This document shows, piece by piece, positions 12,862 through 23,452 of a stretch of 64,000 nt of DNA. The notes below the pieces were generated by a model that was not told where the DNA came from, did not search any database, and worked only from the letters and a program-made list of their open reading frames with translations. Source of the stretch: Corallococcus caeni (GTDB taxonomy: Bacteria; Myxococcota; Myxococcia; Myxococcales; Myxococcaceae). Both the position numbers and the translations under genes were made by a program. Position 1 is the first letter of the stretch. The number at the start of each line of letters is the position of its first letter. The stretch is from assembly GCF_036245865.1 (NCBI RefSeq), contig NZ_BTTW01000006.1, forward strand, positions 310,001 to 374,000, given 5' to 3'.

Positions 12862-13580
12862 AGGCGCTCCTGATTGCGCGCCGCGAGCTGGCCGGCTACC
12901 TGCGCACGCTCAGCGGCTACATCATCCTGGCCATCATCCTCGCGGTGAACGGACTGTTCTTCAACGCGTACGCCCTGGGCGGCGCGAGCAAGCGCTCCGC
13001 GGAGGTGCTGTCCGGCTTCTTCTACTACTCGAGCGGCTTCACCATCGTGGCGGCCATCCTCGTGTCCATGCGGCTGCTCGCGGAGGAGCACCAGACGGGC
13101 ACGCTGCCGCTCTTGTACGCGTCGCCGGTGCGGGACCGGGACATCGTGTTGGGCAAGTTCCTGGCGGGGCTCGCGTTCCTGGCGCTGTACCTGCTGCTCA
13201 CGCTCTACATGCCGCTGCTGGTGCTGGTGAACGGCAAGGTGTCCTTCGGGCACGTGGCGGCGGGCTACCTGGGGTTGCTGCTCTTGGGCAGCGCGTCGCT
13301 GGCGGTGGGCACGTTCGGGTCGTCGCTCGCGAAGAACCAGCTGCTCGCGGCCATCTTCTCCGCGGTGATGCTGGTGGCGCTCATCCTGTGCTGGCTCCTG
13401 GCGCGCATCACCGAGCAGCCGCTGTCGGACGTCTTCAGCGCGATGTCGCTGTGGAACCAGCACTTCCCCCCGTTCCAGGCAGGGCTCATCCACGTGCGGG
13501 ACGTCGTCTACTACCTGGTGGTCACCTACGTGGCGCTGTTCGCGGCGACACGGGTGCTGGAAGCGCGGAGGTGGCGATGA
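12858..13580 (+). CDS. ABC-2 type permease (GldF-like)
   Basis: Membrane subunit of 240 aa with six hydrophobic segments: about 18-38, 55-75, 100-125, 135-155, 165-185 and 210-230. The cytoplasmic loop MRLLAEEHQTGTLPLLYASPV is the family's E-x-x-x-G-T motif. It starts with GTG inside the end of the ATPase gene and ends inside the start of the GldG-like gene (ATGA), so the three are translationally coupled. Confidence 0.9.
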   Translation: MKALLIARRELAGYLRTLSGYIILAIILAVNGLFFNAYALGGASKRSAEVLSGFFYYSSGFTIVAAILVSMRLLAEEHQTGTLPLLYASPVRDRDIVLGKFLAGLAFLALYLLLTLYMPLLVLVNGKVSFGHVAAGYLGLLLLGSASLAVGTFGSSLAKNQLLAAIFSAVMLVALILCWLLARITEQPLSDVFSAMSLWNQHFPPFQAGLIHVRDVVYYLVVTYVALFAATRVLEARRWR

Positions 13581-15448
13581 GCACGCCGGCCTCTTTCGGG
13601 ACGGGGCTCGCCGCGACAGGGGCGTTCGTCGCGGGGCTTATTGCTGTGTTCCTCGCGGAGCGCATGCTGGGCGTGGGCTCCGGCCGTGTGGCGCTGGCCG
13701 CGCTGGGCACCGCCGTGGTGGTGGCCGCGACGGCATGGCGCGCGGTGCGGATGATTGCCGCGCCCGCCGAGCGTCGCTCGCTGGAGCGGTGGGTGCTCAC
13801 GCTGTACGTCGTGGGGCTGGCCGCGCTGGTGCTCTACTTCGTGAAGGGGGACGTGGGGACTGCGCTGTTCGGTGAGCCGCTGTCGCGTTCCTCTCCGAAG
13901 CTGTCGGGAGTGCTGGCGGTGCTGTTCCCGGCGCTGCTCCTGTGCTCGCTCGTGCCGCTGGCGATGGTGGAGGCCGCGCTGGTGGCGATGGCTCGGGCGC
14001 CGGTGCCGGAGACGGGCCGGGTGAAGAGCGCGCTGTTCTCCGGCCTGGGCGTGGCGTTCGTCGTCGTGTTCGCGTTCGCGGCGACGTACGTGGCCACGCA
14101 GGCGGACGCGACCTGGGACCTGTCGTACTTCCGGACCGCGAAGCCGGGCGATGCCACGCGCAAGCTGGTGCGCGGCCTCAATGAGCCGCTCCAGGTGACG
14201 CTCTTCTTCCCGCCCGCCAACGAGGTGGGTGAGGCGGTGCGGCAGTACTTCCGCGACCTGGAGCCGGAGAGTCCGCAGCTGGGCGTGGAGGCGTTGGACC
14301 AGGCGGTGGAGCCCGCGCGCGGCAAGGCCCTGGGGGTCAGCAGCAATGGCTCCGTGGTGCTGGCGCGGGGGGACCGCAAGGAGATCCTCACGCTGGGCCT
14401 GGATCCGGAGCGGGCGCGCGGGCAGCTCCAGCGGCTGGACGCGGAGGTGCAGCGGCGGCTGCTGGCGGTGGCGAAGCCCCGGCGCATCGTCTACCTCACG
14501 GGCGGCCACGGGGAGCGCGCCGACACGCGGCCCGTGCCGGGGGAAGCGGCCCGGCCTTCGGTGGCGCAGTTCAAGGAGCTGCTGCGCGCGCAGAACGTGG
14601 ACGTGCGCACGCTCACGGTGGCGGAGGGGTTGGGCTCGGCGGTGCCGGCGGATGCGGCGATGGTGGCGGTGCTCGGGCCCACGCGGGAGCTGCTTCCGGA
14701 GGAGGCCACCGCGCTGCGCGAGTACTGGGAGCGGGGCGGGCGGCTGTGGATCGCGCTGGAGCCGGATGGCGCGGCGCTGGAGCCGTTGCTCAAGCCGATG
14801 GGGCTCAAGTCGCTGCGCGTGCCGCTGGCGAACGACCGCGTGTACTTCCGCACGGCGCGGCAGTTGAGCGACCGGGGCAACCTGGGCACGGCGAGCTTCT
14901 CCTCGCACCCGTCGGTGACGTCGCTGTCCGCGCTGGGGTCTCAGGGCGCGGTGGCGTTCGTGGGGGCGGTAGCGCTGGAGCCGCTGACGCCGCCGGTGCC
15001 CGGCGTGTTGCTGGACACGAGCGTACGCGCGCATGGAGAGACGTTCGCGGACCGCAACGGCGACTTCGAGCCGGAGCCGGGTGAAGTGACGAAGGCGTGG
15101 CCGCTGGTGGTGGCGGTGGAGCGGCCGGTGGGGGAGGGGAAGCCCGCGTCGCGCGCGGTGGTGATGGCGGACTCGGACGCGCTGGGTGACGGCATCCTGG
15201 GCAACGTGGGCAATGCGTATCTCGCGGTGGACACGCTGCGGTGGCTCTCCGGCGAGGAGGCGCTCTCCGGCGTGACGACGAGCGAGGAGGACGTGCCGTT
15301 GCAGCACACGCGCTCGCAGGACGTCGTGTGGTTCTACGCGACGGTCTTCGGGATGCCGGTGGTGGTGCTGGCGGTGGGCTTCTTCGTGACGCGGCGGCGC
15401 GGACGGCGAGCGCCCCGGAGCGCCGCGGCCGTGGGAGGTGCGCGATGA
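13577..15448 (+). CDS. GldG-like ABC auxiliary membrane protein
   Basis: Protein of 623 aa with four transmembrane segments near the N-terminus, a large extracytoplasmic region of about 430 residues and a final transmembrane helix (about 590-610) followed by a basic tail. The soluble part has YLTGGHGERAD and LPEEATALREYWERGGRLWIALEP, hallmarks of the GldG/IFT52-like fold seen in ABC-associated auxiliary proteins. The ATG at 13577 overlaps the permease stop by 4 bp. GldG partners of GldA/GldF were first described in Bacteroidetes gliding motility; in Proteobacteria the operon is widespread and unlinked to a proven function. Confidence 0.85.
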   Translation: MSTPASFGTGLAATGAFVAGLIAVFLAERMLGVGSGRVALAALGTAVVVAATAWRAVRMIAAPAERRSLERWVLTLYVVGLAALVLYFVKGDVGTALFGEPLSRSSPKLSGVLAVLFPALLLCSLVPLAMVEAALVAMARAPVPETGRVKSALFSGLGVAFVVVFAFAATYVATQADATWDLSYFRTAKPGDATRKLVRGLNEPLQVTLFFPPANEVGEAVRQYFRDLEPESPQLGVEALDQAVEPARGKALGVSSNGSVVLARGDRKEILTLGLDPERARGQLQRLDAEVQRRLLAVAKPRRIVYLTGGHGERADTRPVPGEAARPSVAQFKELLRAQNVDVRTLTVAEGLGSAVPADAAMVAVLGPTRELLPEEATALREYWERGGRLWIALEPDGAALEPLLKPMGLKSLRVPLANDRVYFRTARQLSDRGNLGTASFSSHPSVTSLSALGSQGAVAFVGAVALEPLTPPVPGVLLDTSVRAHGETFADRNGDFEPEPGEVTKAWPLVVAVERPVGEGKPASRAVVMADSDALGDGILGNVGNAYLAVDTLRWLSGEEALSGVTTSEEDVPLQHTRSQDVVWFYATVFGMPVVVLAVGFFVTRRRGRRAPRSAAAVGGAR

Positions 15449-16755
15449 AGGCGCGCGACGTGGCGGTGCAGGGAGTGCTGGCGGCAGTGGCCCTCGTGGC
15501 CGCGTTCTTCGTGTGGCAGCGCGAGCCTGCCCGTGCACCCGGTGAGGTGACGGTGGAGGACGCGCAGGCGGGTGCGCTCGACCGCATCCGGTACGACGAG
15601 GAGACGCGCTTCGTGGAGCTGTTCCGCGATCCCCAGGACCGCGACACCATCTGGGTCCGCTTGGGCAGCAAGCCCGCGAAGCCGGGCACGGGAGCGCAGA
15701 ACGCCACGGATGCAGGAGCCCTCGCCCAGGCAACCAGCGACGCCGGAAGTGCCGCGCTCGACGCAGGAGCCAATCCGCGCACCAACGCGGTTTCGCTCGC
15801 GGCGGCTTCCGATGGAGGAGCCAGCCCACGCACCAACGCAGGCTCGCTTGCAGCAGCCTCCGATGGAGGAGCCAGCCCACGCACCAGACCGGGCGCGCTT
15901 GCAGTAGCCTCGGATGGAGGAGCCAATCCGCATACCAACGCGGGCACGCTCGCTGCGGCCTCCGATGGTGGCTCCCATTCGCACGCTGATGCGGGCGCGG
16001 TCTCGGCGGCCTCCGCTGCCGCGGGAACACCCGCGCCCGTGCCTCCGCCCCGGGAGCTGCGTGGCAACGACGTCGCGCTGAAGCTGTTCGCCCGCTTCGC
16101 TCCGCTGCGCGCGCAGCGGGACCTGGGCGTCCTGGACGACAAGAAGCTGGAGGAGATCGGCCTCGCGAAGACGGAGCGCGGCCTGACGCTCACGCTCGAC
16201 GGGACGCCCAGGACGTTCCGCCTCGCCTCGCCCGCTTCGGGCTGGGGTGCCCCCTACCTCCAGCGCACGTCCGACGGGCACGTCTTCCTCCTCGGCCCCG
16301 CGCTGCTGCCGGACCTGGAGGCCGCCGCCAGCCGGCTCGTGGACCGGCGCCTGCACACCTTCGACGTGGATGGCTTCGACCGCGTCGTCATCTCCACGGG
16401 CACCGCGTCCCGTGCCTTCGTCGCCAGCGGCAAGCCTCCGGGCGCCGTGCAGCTGTCGCCCGTGGACGCCCCGGGCACCCCGGACGACTTCGCCCGCAAC
16501 TGGCACGACCGCCTGTGGCGCCTCACCCCCGTGGAGCTCCTGGGCCGGGGCGAAGCCCCTCCGGGCCCGGCTCCCACGCCCGCCTTCCGCGTGGAGTACC
16601 AACGCGGCGGCAAGAGCGTGGGCGAGCTCTCCATGGCGAAGGCGTCCGACAACTCCTGGTACGCGCGCACGGAGTTCACCCCCGGCTGGGTGCGCATGGG
16701 CGGCGGCCTGGAGCTTTTGGCCGAGGACGCCGCGAAGCTCACCGCGCCGCGCTGA
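15445..16755 (+). CDS. DUF4340-like protein with a 17-residue tandem-repeat insert
   Basis: Fourth gene of the ABC operon, 436 aa, overlapping the previous stop by 4 bp. The N-terminal signal anchor (VLAAVALVAAFFVW) is followed by the beta-rich DUF4340 type of domain that usually ends such operons (DALDRIRYDEE-like start, ASPASGWGAPYLQRTSDGHVF later). Between residues about 100 and 190 sits an insert of five or so imperfect copies of a 17-aa unit, roughly SDGGASPRTNAGSLAAA, spaced exactly 51 bp at the DNA level. The insert is Ala/Ser/Gly-rich and probably a disordered extracytoplasmic linker. Confidence 0.78.
   Translation: MKARDVAVQGVLAAVALVAAFFVWQREPARAPGEVTVEDAQAGALDRIRYDEETRFVELFRDPQDRDTIWVRLGSKPAKPGTGAQNATDAGALAQATSDAGSAALDAGANPRTNAVSLAAASDGGASPRTNAGSLAAASDGGASPRTRPGALAVASDGGANPHTNAGTLAAASDGGSHSHADAGAVSAASAAAGTPAPVPPPRELRGNDVALKLFARFAPLRAQRDLGVLDDKKLEEIGLAKTERGLTLTLDGTPRTFRLASPASGWGAPYLQRTSDGHVFLLGPALLPDLEAAASRLVDRRLHTFDVDGFDRVVISTGTASRAFVASGKPPGAVQLSPVDAPGTPDDFARNWHDRLWRLTPVELLGRGEAPPGPAPTPAFRVEYQRGGKSVGELSMAKASDNSWYARTEFTPGWVRMGGGLELLAEDAAKLTAPR
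15760..16015 (+). repeat. 51-bp in-frame tandem repeat (about five copies)
   Basis: The marker GATGGAGGAG or a variant recurs at 15811, 15862, 15913 and 15964, with a degenerate first copy at about 15760. The period is exactly 51 bp, so the frame is kept. The copies differ mainly at silent or conservative positions, which suggests an old expansion. It codes for the low-complexity linker of the DUF4340-like protein. Confidence 0.85.
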
Positions 16756-16758
16756 CGC

Positions 16759-17517
16759 TCACAGCGCGGCGGACGCCGCCTCCACGTCCAGCCGCATGTC
16801 CACGAAGCTGTAGGCCGGCCACGGCCCCGTGAACCGGAACGTGTACGTGTCCAGCCGCGCCACCAGCGACTGCACCCGCGCCTCGAACGCGGCCACCCGC
16901 GTGCGGTCCACCAGCCACGCCGCGTTCCACAGCATCCGCTCACCCAGGGGCGGCGCCTCGTGCGCGGCCTCCGCCAGCGGACGCAGGCCCGCCCTCAAGC
17001 CGTCCAGGTCCTTCGCCGTGCAGGCGCGCAGCGCCGCCTCCAGCCGCGCCTCGTGGTCCTCCTCGGGCTCGGAGGGGCCTCGAGACAGGCCCGGCTGCGC
17101 CTCCACCAGCCGGCGCGTCAGCGCGTCGCCGTGGCAGTACACCTTGAGCCCCAGCTCCACCCGCCCTTCCAGGTCGGACAGCGCCCGGGTCAGCGGCGCG
17201 CGCGCCACGCGCAACAGCTCCCGCACGCGCTCCTCCGACGGCAGCACCGTCCCGAAGGCCACCGGCACCAGCGTGTGCTCGCGCACCACGGCCTCAGTGA
17301 CGCGCTGGTGGATCAACAGGTGCTCGCGCGTGGGCACCACCCTGGGGCCCACGACTTCGGACACCAGCGCCGCGAGGCCTGCCTCCCGCACCGCGCGCAC
17401 CGGGGCCGCGCCCAACCCCGCCAGGTCCGGCTCCCATCCGCCGTCCTCGCGCACGATGCCGTAGAGGTAGTGCGCCCGTGCCTCCCGCGAGGACTCCGCC
17501 GGGGTCTTCGTCGTCAT
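16759..17517 (-). CDS. GvpF/GvpL family gas-vesicle-type protein
   Basis: Protein of 252 aa with clear GvpF/L signatures. The N-terminus has HYLYGIV, then HLLIHQRVTEAVVREHTLVPV and FGTVLPSEERV, and near the C-terminus FTGPWPAYSFVD. In gas-vesicle producers GvpF and GvpL are minor accessory proteins that bind GvpA and assist nucleation or assembly. ATG at 17517 is chosen because GAGGTGGG lies about 9 nt upstream. It follows the response regulator by 32 bp and is the last gene of a four-gene operon whose first gene resembles GvpA/GvpJ. No GvpN, GvpK, GvpG or other Gvp gene is visible. Confidence 0.88.
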   Translation of the reverse strand: MTTKTPAESSREARAHYLYGIVREDGGWEPDLAGLGAAPVRAVREAGLAALVSEVVGPRVVPTREHLLIHQRVTEAVVREHTLVPVAFGTVLPSEERVRELLRVARAPLTRALSDLEGRVELGLKVYCHGDALTRRLVEAQPGLSRGPSEPEEDHEARLEAALRACTAKDLDGLRAGLRPLAEAAHEAPPLGERMLWNAAWLVDRTRVAAFEARVQSLVARLDTYTFRFTGPWPAYSFVDMRLDVEAASAAL

Positions 17518-17549
17518 GACGTGCCCACCTCCGTGCAGACAACGGCTTT

Positions 17550-17956
17550 TCAGCGCGCGCTTGCCGCGTCGCGCCGGGCAATCATCTTCTTCACCTGGTC
17601 CACCAGCGCGTCCGGCAGGCACGGCTTGGTGACGTACGCATCACACCCGGCCTCGTTCGCGTCGTCCGTGTGGCCCTTCAGCGCATGCCCCGTGAGCGCC
17701 ACCACCGGGATGGCCTTCGTGCGCGCGTCGCCCTTCAGCCGGCGCGTCGCCTCCCAGCCGTCCATCACCGGCAGCGACAGGTCCATCAGGATGACGTCCG
17801 GCACCAGCTCGAAGGCCTTGTCCAGCGCCTCCTGGCCGTTCTTCGCCTCCGCGACGCGGAAGCCGGAGAACTCCAGGTACTCCGCGTACATCTCCCGGGC
17901 ATCCTGGTAGTCATCCACCACCAGGACGAGCGGCTTTGATTTTTCCGGGGTGTTCG

Positions 17957-17960
<4 letters not shown>
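17550..17960 (-). CDS. Single-domain response regulator (CheY-like)
   Basis: Receiver domain only, 136 aa. The acidic pair is in LVVDDYQD, the phospho-acceptor is Asp60 in ILMDLSLPVMDG, Thr is in VALTGHA and Lys in YVTKPC. There is no DNA-binding or output domain, so it must act through protein contacts. Its ATG overlaps the stop of the histidine kinase gene by 4 bp, which makes that kinase the obvious partner. The downstream gene is GvpF/L, so a Gvp-like protein is a candidate target (inference). Confidence 0.92.
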
Positions 17961-20086
<2,126 letters not shown>

Positions 20087-20090
20087 GACC

Positions 20091-20309
20091 TTACGCTCCG
20101 GGTGAAGAGGGACGCGGGGGACGACCGCGCTCCAGCGAGTCTGCGGTGCGGACCTCCGAAAATACCACCATGATGCGCGACTCCCCCTCCCAGGGCGTGG
20201 CGCGGCCCAGGGCCTCCAGGGCCGGGGGGTCGAAGCGCAAGCCCCTGTCCAGCAGGCGGTCCAGCACGTCCACCAGGCTGGCGCCACCAGCCACGCGTTC
20301 CACGGGCAT
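20091..20309 (-). CDS. Small GvpA/GvpJ-like protein, divergent
   Basis: Protein of 72 aa, the size of the GvpA/J family. The first 33 residues match it closely: MPVERV, then ASLVDVLDRLLDRGLRFD against the canonical SLAEVIDRILDKGIVVD helix. The family's second strand is recognisable in ESRIMVVFSEV. The first beta-strand differs, with two prolines (DPPALEAL) where GvpA has DAWVRVSL, so a normal gas-vesicle rib is unlikely. ATG at 20309 sits 10 nt after AAGGAG; another ATG three codons upstream lies too close to that RBS. It is the first gene of the operon with the kinase, regulator and GvpF/L. Homology is inferred by eye. Confidence 0.6.
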   Translation of the reverse strand: MPVERVAGGASLVDVLDRLLDRGLRFDPPALEALGRATPWEGESRIMVVFSEVRTADSLERGRPPRPSSPGA

Positions 20310-20326
20310 GTGACACATGCTCCTTG

Positions 20327-20354
20327 GGTCCGCCCGGCGCGGACCTTCGGGTCC
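20327..20354 (-). promoter_or_regulatory. Two overlapping, mutually exclusive hairpins before the GvpA-like gene
   Basis: On the minus strand, immediately 5' of the AAGGAG ribosome-binding site, GGACC-CGAA-GGTCC (20354-20341) and GGTCCGC-n5-GCGGACC (20345-20327) share the central GGTCC. Only one can form at a time, and the downstream one abuts the RBS. It could be a DNA operator or a leader that gates translation. Both are inference. Confidence 0.35.
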
Positions 20355-20535
20355 AGGGGGCGTTCTAACGCGCCGGCGTCCGCGCACCCCAGCCCCGTCC
20401 ACGCCCGGCCCCTGACTGACCAACACCCGGGGCGGGGCTCTGTTGGGTCGCGTACACCCGACGCCCGGCAGCCGGCCGGGCGGGGCTCGGCAGGCGTGGC
20501 TTATGCCCTGGGAGGCGGATTCCTAGCCTTCCGTC

Positions 20536-22050
20536 ATGAACGACGAGCGCCAGCACAAATCCCTCTGGACCGTGACGACGCCTCCCCGGGACTTCCCCTC
20601 CCTGCCGGGCGACCTGGACGTGGATGTGGCCATCATCGGCGGCGGCATCGCGGGCCTGACGACCGCCTGGCTGCTGAAGCGTGCTGGCAAGAAGGTGGCC
20701 GTGCTGGAGATGCACCGCGTCCTCTCCGGCCAGACGGGGCAGACGACGGCGCACCTCACGGAGCTCTTGGACACCCCGTACACCACGCTCCTGAAGGACT
20801 TCGGTGAGAAGGGGGCCCACCTGGCCGCGTCCTCCAGCCGGGCCGCCATCGAACAGATTGCTTCGCTGGTGGAGACGCTCTCCATCGACTGCGGCTTCAC
20901 CCGCGTGCCCGGCTTCCGCTACGCGGAGACGGAGGCCGAGCTGCGGGAGCTGCTGCATGAGGTCTCCGCGGCGCGGCAGGTGGGGCTGCTGGCGTCCTTC
21001 ATCAAGGAGGTGCCGCTGCCCTTCCCGGTGAAGGGCGCGCTGCGCGTGGAGGATCAGGCGGTGTTCCACCCGCGCCAGTACCTGCTCGCGCTCGCGGACC
21101 GCATCCCGGGGGACGGCTGCCACCTCTTCGAGAACACCAAGGTCCTGGACATCCACGACGGCGCGCCCTGCCGCGTCCTCACGGAGAAGGGCACCGTGAC
21201 GGCGAGGGCCGTGGTGGAGGCCACCACCACGCCGCTCAACCGCGTGGCCATGCACACCAAGCTCTACCCGTACCGCACCTACGCGGTGGCGGCGCCGCTG
21301 GACGGTGCGCTGGAGCCGGGCCAGTACTACGACAGCCGCGACCCGTATCACTACATCCGCACGCAGCGCGTGGACGGGGTGCCCTACGTCATCGTGGGCG
21401 GCGAGGACCACAAGGTCGGCGGCGAGGAGGACACCGCCTCCTGCTTCGCCAGGCTGGAGGCGTACACGCGGGAGCGCCTCCCCGTGAAGCGCATCACCCA
21501 CCGCTGGTCGGGCCAGGTCATCGAGCCCGCGGACGGGCTGCCCTATATCGGCCGCAACGTGGGCAGCCGCCACGTGTACGTGGCCACGGGCTTCTCCGGC
21601 ACGGGCATGACGTTCGGCACGCTCGCGGGCATGGTGCTGTCGGACCTCATCCTGGGCAACGAGAGCCCCTACGCCGCGCTGTACGAGCCGGGCCGCGTGA
21701 AGCCCAAGGCCGGCGCGAAGGACTTCATCCAGGAGAACGCGGAGGTGGCCTTCCGCTTCGTCGCGGACCGGCTGTCCAAGCCGGACGGACACCACCTGGC
21801 GGACGTGAAGCCCGGTGAGGCGAAGATATTGGAGGTGGAGGGCCGCAAGGTGGCCGTGTACCGCGAGGACGACGGCACGGCGCACGCCGTGTCGCCCGTG
21901 TGCACGCACCTGGGCTGCCACGTGCACTGGAACAACGCGGAGCGCACCTGGGACTGCCCCTGCCACGGCGGCCGCTTCAGCCCCACCGGCCGCGTGCTCA
22001 ACGGCCCCGCGGTGAAGGACCTGTCGTCCGTCAAGCTCCCGGTGAAGTGA
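20536..22050 (+). CDS. FAD-dependent oxidoreductase with C-terminal Rieske domain
   Basis: Protein of 504 aa. An N-terminal DAO-type FAD domain has VAIIGGGIAGLTTAWLL (about 32-48), and ATGFSGTGMTFG (about 350) closes the flavin site. Residues about 415-504 form a Rieske [2Fe-2S] domain with ligands Cys456, His458, Cys474 and His477. This fusion is known as a family of FAD/Rieske oxidoreductases (Gram-positive examples have been called IPMA-like or YhfW-like) but substrates are undefined. There is no signal peptide. It is divergent from the Gvp-like operon across 226 bp. Confidence 0.92.
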   Translation: MNDERQHKSLWTVTTPPRDFPSLPGDLDVDVAIIGGGIAGLTTAWLLKRAGKKVAVLEMHRVLSGQTGQTTAHLTELLDTPYTTLLKDFGEKGAHLAASSSRAAIEQIASLVETLSIDCGFTRVPGFRYAETEAELRELLHEVSAARQVGLLASFIKEVPLPFPVKGALRVEDQAVFHPRQYLLALADRIPGDGCHLFENTKVLDIHDGAPCRVLTEKGTVTARAVVEATTTPLNRVAMHTKLYPYRTYAVAAPLDGALEPGQYYDSRDPYHYIRTQRVDGVPYVIVGGEDHKVGGEEDTASCFARLEAYTRERLPVKRITHRWSGQVIEPADGLPYIGRNVGSRHVYVATGFSGTGMTFGTLAGMVLSDLILGNESPYAALYEPGRVKPKAGAKDFIQENAEVAFRFVADRLSKPDGHHLADVKPGEAKILEVEGRKVAVYREDDGTAHAVSPVCTHLGCHVHWNNAERTWDCPCHGGRFSPTGRVLNGPAVKDLSSVKLPVK

Positions 22051-22060
22051 AAAGTACGGC

Positions 22061-22093
22061 GGGGTGGGGCTTCCCTTCGGACGAGCCCACCCC
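22061..22093 (+). terminator. Hairpin after the FAD/Rieske gene
   Basis: GGGGTGGGGCT pairs with AGCCCACCCC with one bulged G and a 12-nt loop, starting 11 bp after the stop codon. There is no clear U-run. It could end the FAD/Rieske transcript or form a 5' structure in the hemerythrin mRNA. Confidence 0.45.
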
Positions 22094-22131
22094 CATCTAT
22101 CAGCACGTCCATTTCATTCACGGGGGCACGA

Positions 22132-22620
22132 ATGAACGCGCTGGAGCTGATCAAGCAGCAGCATGAAGAGGTGTCCAAGCTCTTCAAGAAGTACGAGAAG
22201 CTGTCCGACGAAGACGATGGGCAGCGCCAGGAGCTCTTCGAGCAGATCGCCGACCGGCTGGGCGCGCACGCGAAGATTGAGGAGCTGTACCTCTATCCGG
22301 CGATCAAGAAGGACGACACGGAGGACGAGCTGCGCGAGGCCGTGGAGGAGCACCTCGCCGTCAAGCGCCTCATCGCGGACCTGCTGGACATGGAGCCGTC
22401 GGACGAGGAGTTCGACGCGAAGATGAAGGTCCTCCAGGAGCAGGTGGAGCACCACGTCGAGGAGGAGGAGAAGGACCTCTTCAAGGCGGCGCGGAAGATC
22501 CTCACCAAGGATCAGCTCGACGACCTGGGCATCCAGCTGGAGGAGGAATACGACGCCCTGATGGAGGGCGAGCCGCGCAACGACGTGCCGGAGGAGACGG
22601 AGCACGCCGCGCCCATCTAG
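22132..22620 (+). CDS. Hemerythrin HHE domain protein
   Basis: Cytoplasmic protein of 162 aa folding as the hemerythrin-like four-helix bundle. Likely di-iron ligands are the histidines in QQHEEVSKLF, GAHAKIEELYLYP, EEHLAVKRLI and QVEHHVEEEEKDLF, with nearby glutamates. Such proteins bind O2, sense redox or protect against NO and peroxide. The C-terminal 30 residues are acidic and probably disordered. It lies 81 bp after the Rieske oxidoreductase on the same strand, so a shared redox role is possible. Confidence 0.92.
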   Translation: MNALELIKQQHEEVSKLFKKYEKLSDEDDGQRQELFEQIADRLGAHAKIEELYLYPAIKKDDTEDELREAVEEHLAVKRLIADLLDMEPSDEEFDAKMKVLQEQVEHHVEEEEKDLFKAARKILTKDQLDDLGIQLEEEYDALMEGEPRNDVPEETEHAAPI

Positions 22621-22674
22621 CGCGCCGCGTTCCAGGGCAACACGGGGGTTGCGCGTGGCGTGGGGCCGGGCAGC

Positions 22675-23370
22675 ATGCGGCCCATGCCGCGCGCTCCTGT
22701 CTCCGCCCCCGTGTTGCTGCCGGATGCCTTCACGCCCGCCGTGCGCCGCGCCCTCGTGCGCGCGGACCCCACGCTGGGAAAGCTCTTCAAGACGGTGGGC
22801 CCGTTCCGCATGGAGCTGAGCCCGCTGCACAGCCCCTTCGAGGCGCTGGCGCACTCCATCGTCTACCAGCAGCTCCACGGCCGCGCGGCGGCGACCATCT
22901 TCGGTCGCGTCTGCGAGCGCGTGGGCAAGGGCAAGGGCTTCACGCCCCAGAAGCTGCTCGCGCTGCCGGACACCACGCTGCGCGAGGCCGGGCTGTCCGC
23001 GAACAAGCTGCTGGCCATGCAGGACCTGGCGCGCAAGACGGTGGACGGCACGGTGCCGACGCTCGCGCGCGTGCGCCGCATGTCCGACGCGGACCTCATC
23101 GAGCACCTCACGCAGGTGCGCGGCATTGGCCAGTGGACCGTGGAGATGCTGCTCATCTTCCGCCTGGGCCGGCCGGACATCCTCCCCGTGGACGACTTCG
23201 GCGTGCGCAAGGGCTTCATGGTGCTGCACGGCCTGAAGGAACAGCCCAAGCCCAAGGCGCTGCTGGCGTACGGCGAGCGCTGGCGCCCGTACCGCAGCGT
23301 GGTGAGCTGGTACCTGTGGCGGGCGGCGGACCTGCCCGTGGGCACCTTCGCACCGCCGGAGGCCAGCTAG
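22675..23370 (+). CDS. DNA-3-methyladenine glycosylase II (AlkA-like HhH-GPD)
   Basis: Base-excision repair glycosylase of 231 aa. The helix-hairpin-helix is LTQVRGIGQWTVEMLL and the catalytic Asp is in ILPVDDFGVRKGF. SIVYQQLHGRAAATIFGR is the HhH-GPD entry helix. It lacks the N-terminal AlkA beta domain, like the short bacterial and yeast Mag1-type enzymes. The start is uncertain among GTG 22660, ATG 22675 and ATG 22684, and no strong RBS decides it. Confidence 0.9.
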   Translation: MRPMPRAPVSAPVLLPDAFTPAVRRALVRADPTLGKLFKTVGPFRMELSPLHSPFEALAHSIVYQQLHGRAAATIFGRVCERVGKGKGFTPQKLLALPDTTLREAGLSANKLLAMQDLARKTVDGTVPTLARVRRMSDADLIEHLTQVRGIGQWTVEMLLIFRLGRPDILPVDDFGVRKGFMVLHGLKEQPKPKALLAYGERWRPYRSVVSWYLWRAADLPVGTFAPPEAS

Positions 23371-23452
23371 CCGAGCGAGGGCCGGGATCGCACCGTCCCT
23401 TGTCTTACCGCGCGGGCGTCCTCACCCGTAAGGGAACGGAGGAATCCCGCGC

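Noticed and set aside
20091-20426. Longer 111-aa frame including the GvpA/J-like protein
   Set aside because: The RBS and helix match favour the start at 20309. The extra N-terminal residues are Arg/Pro/Gly-rich and look non-coding.
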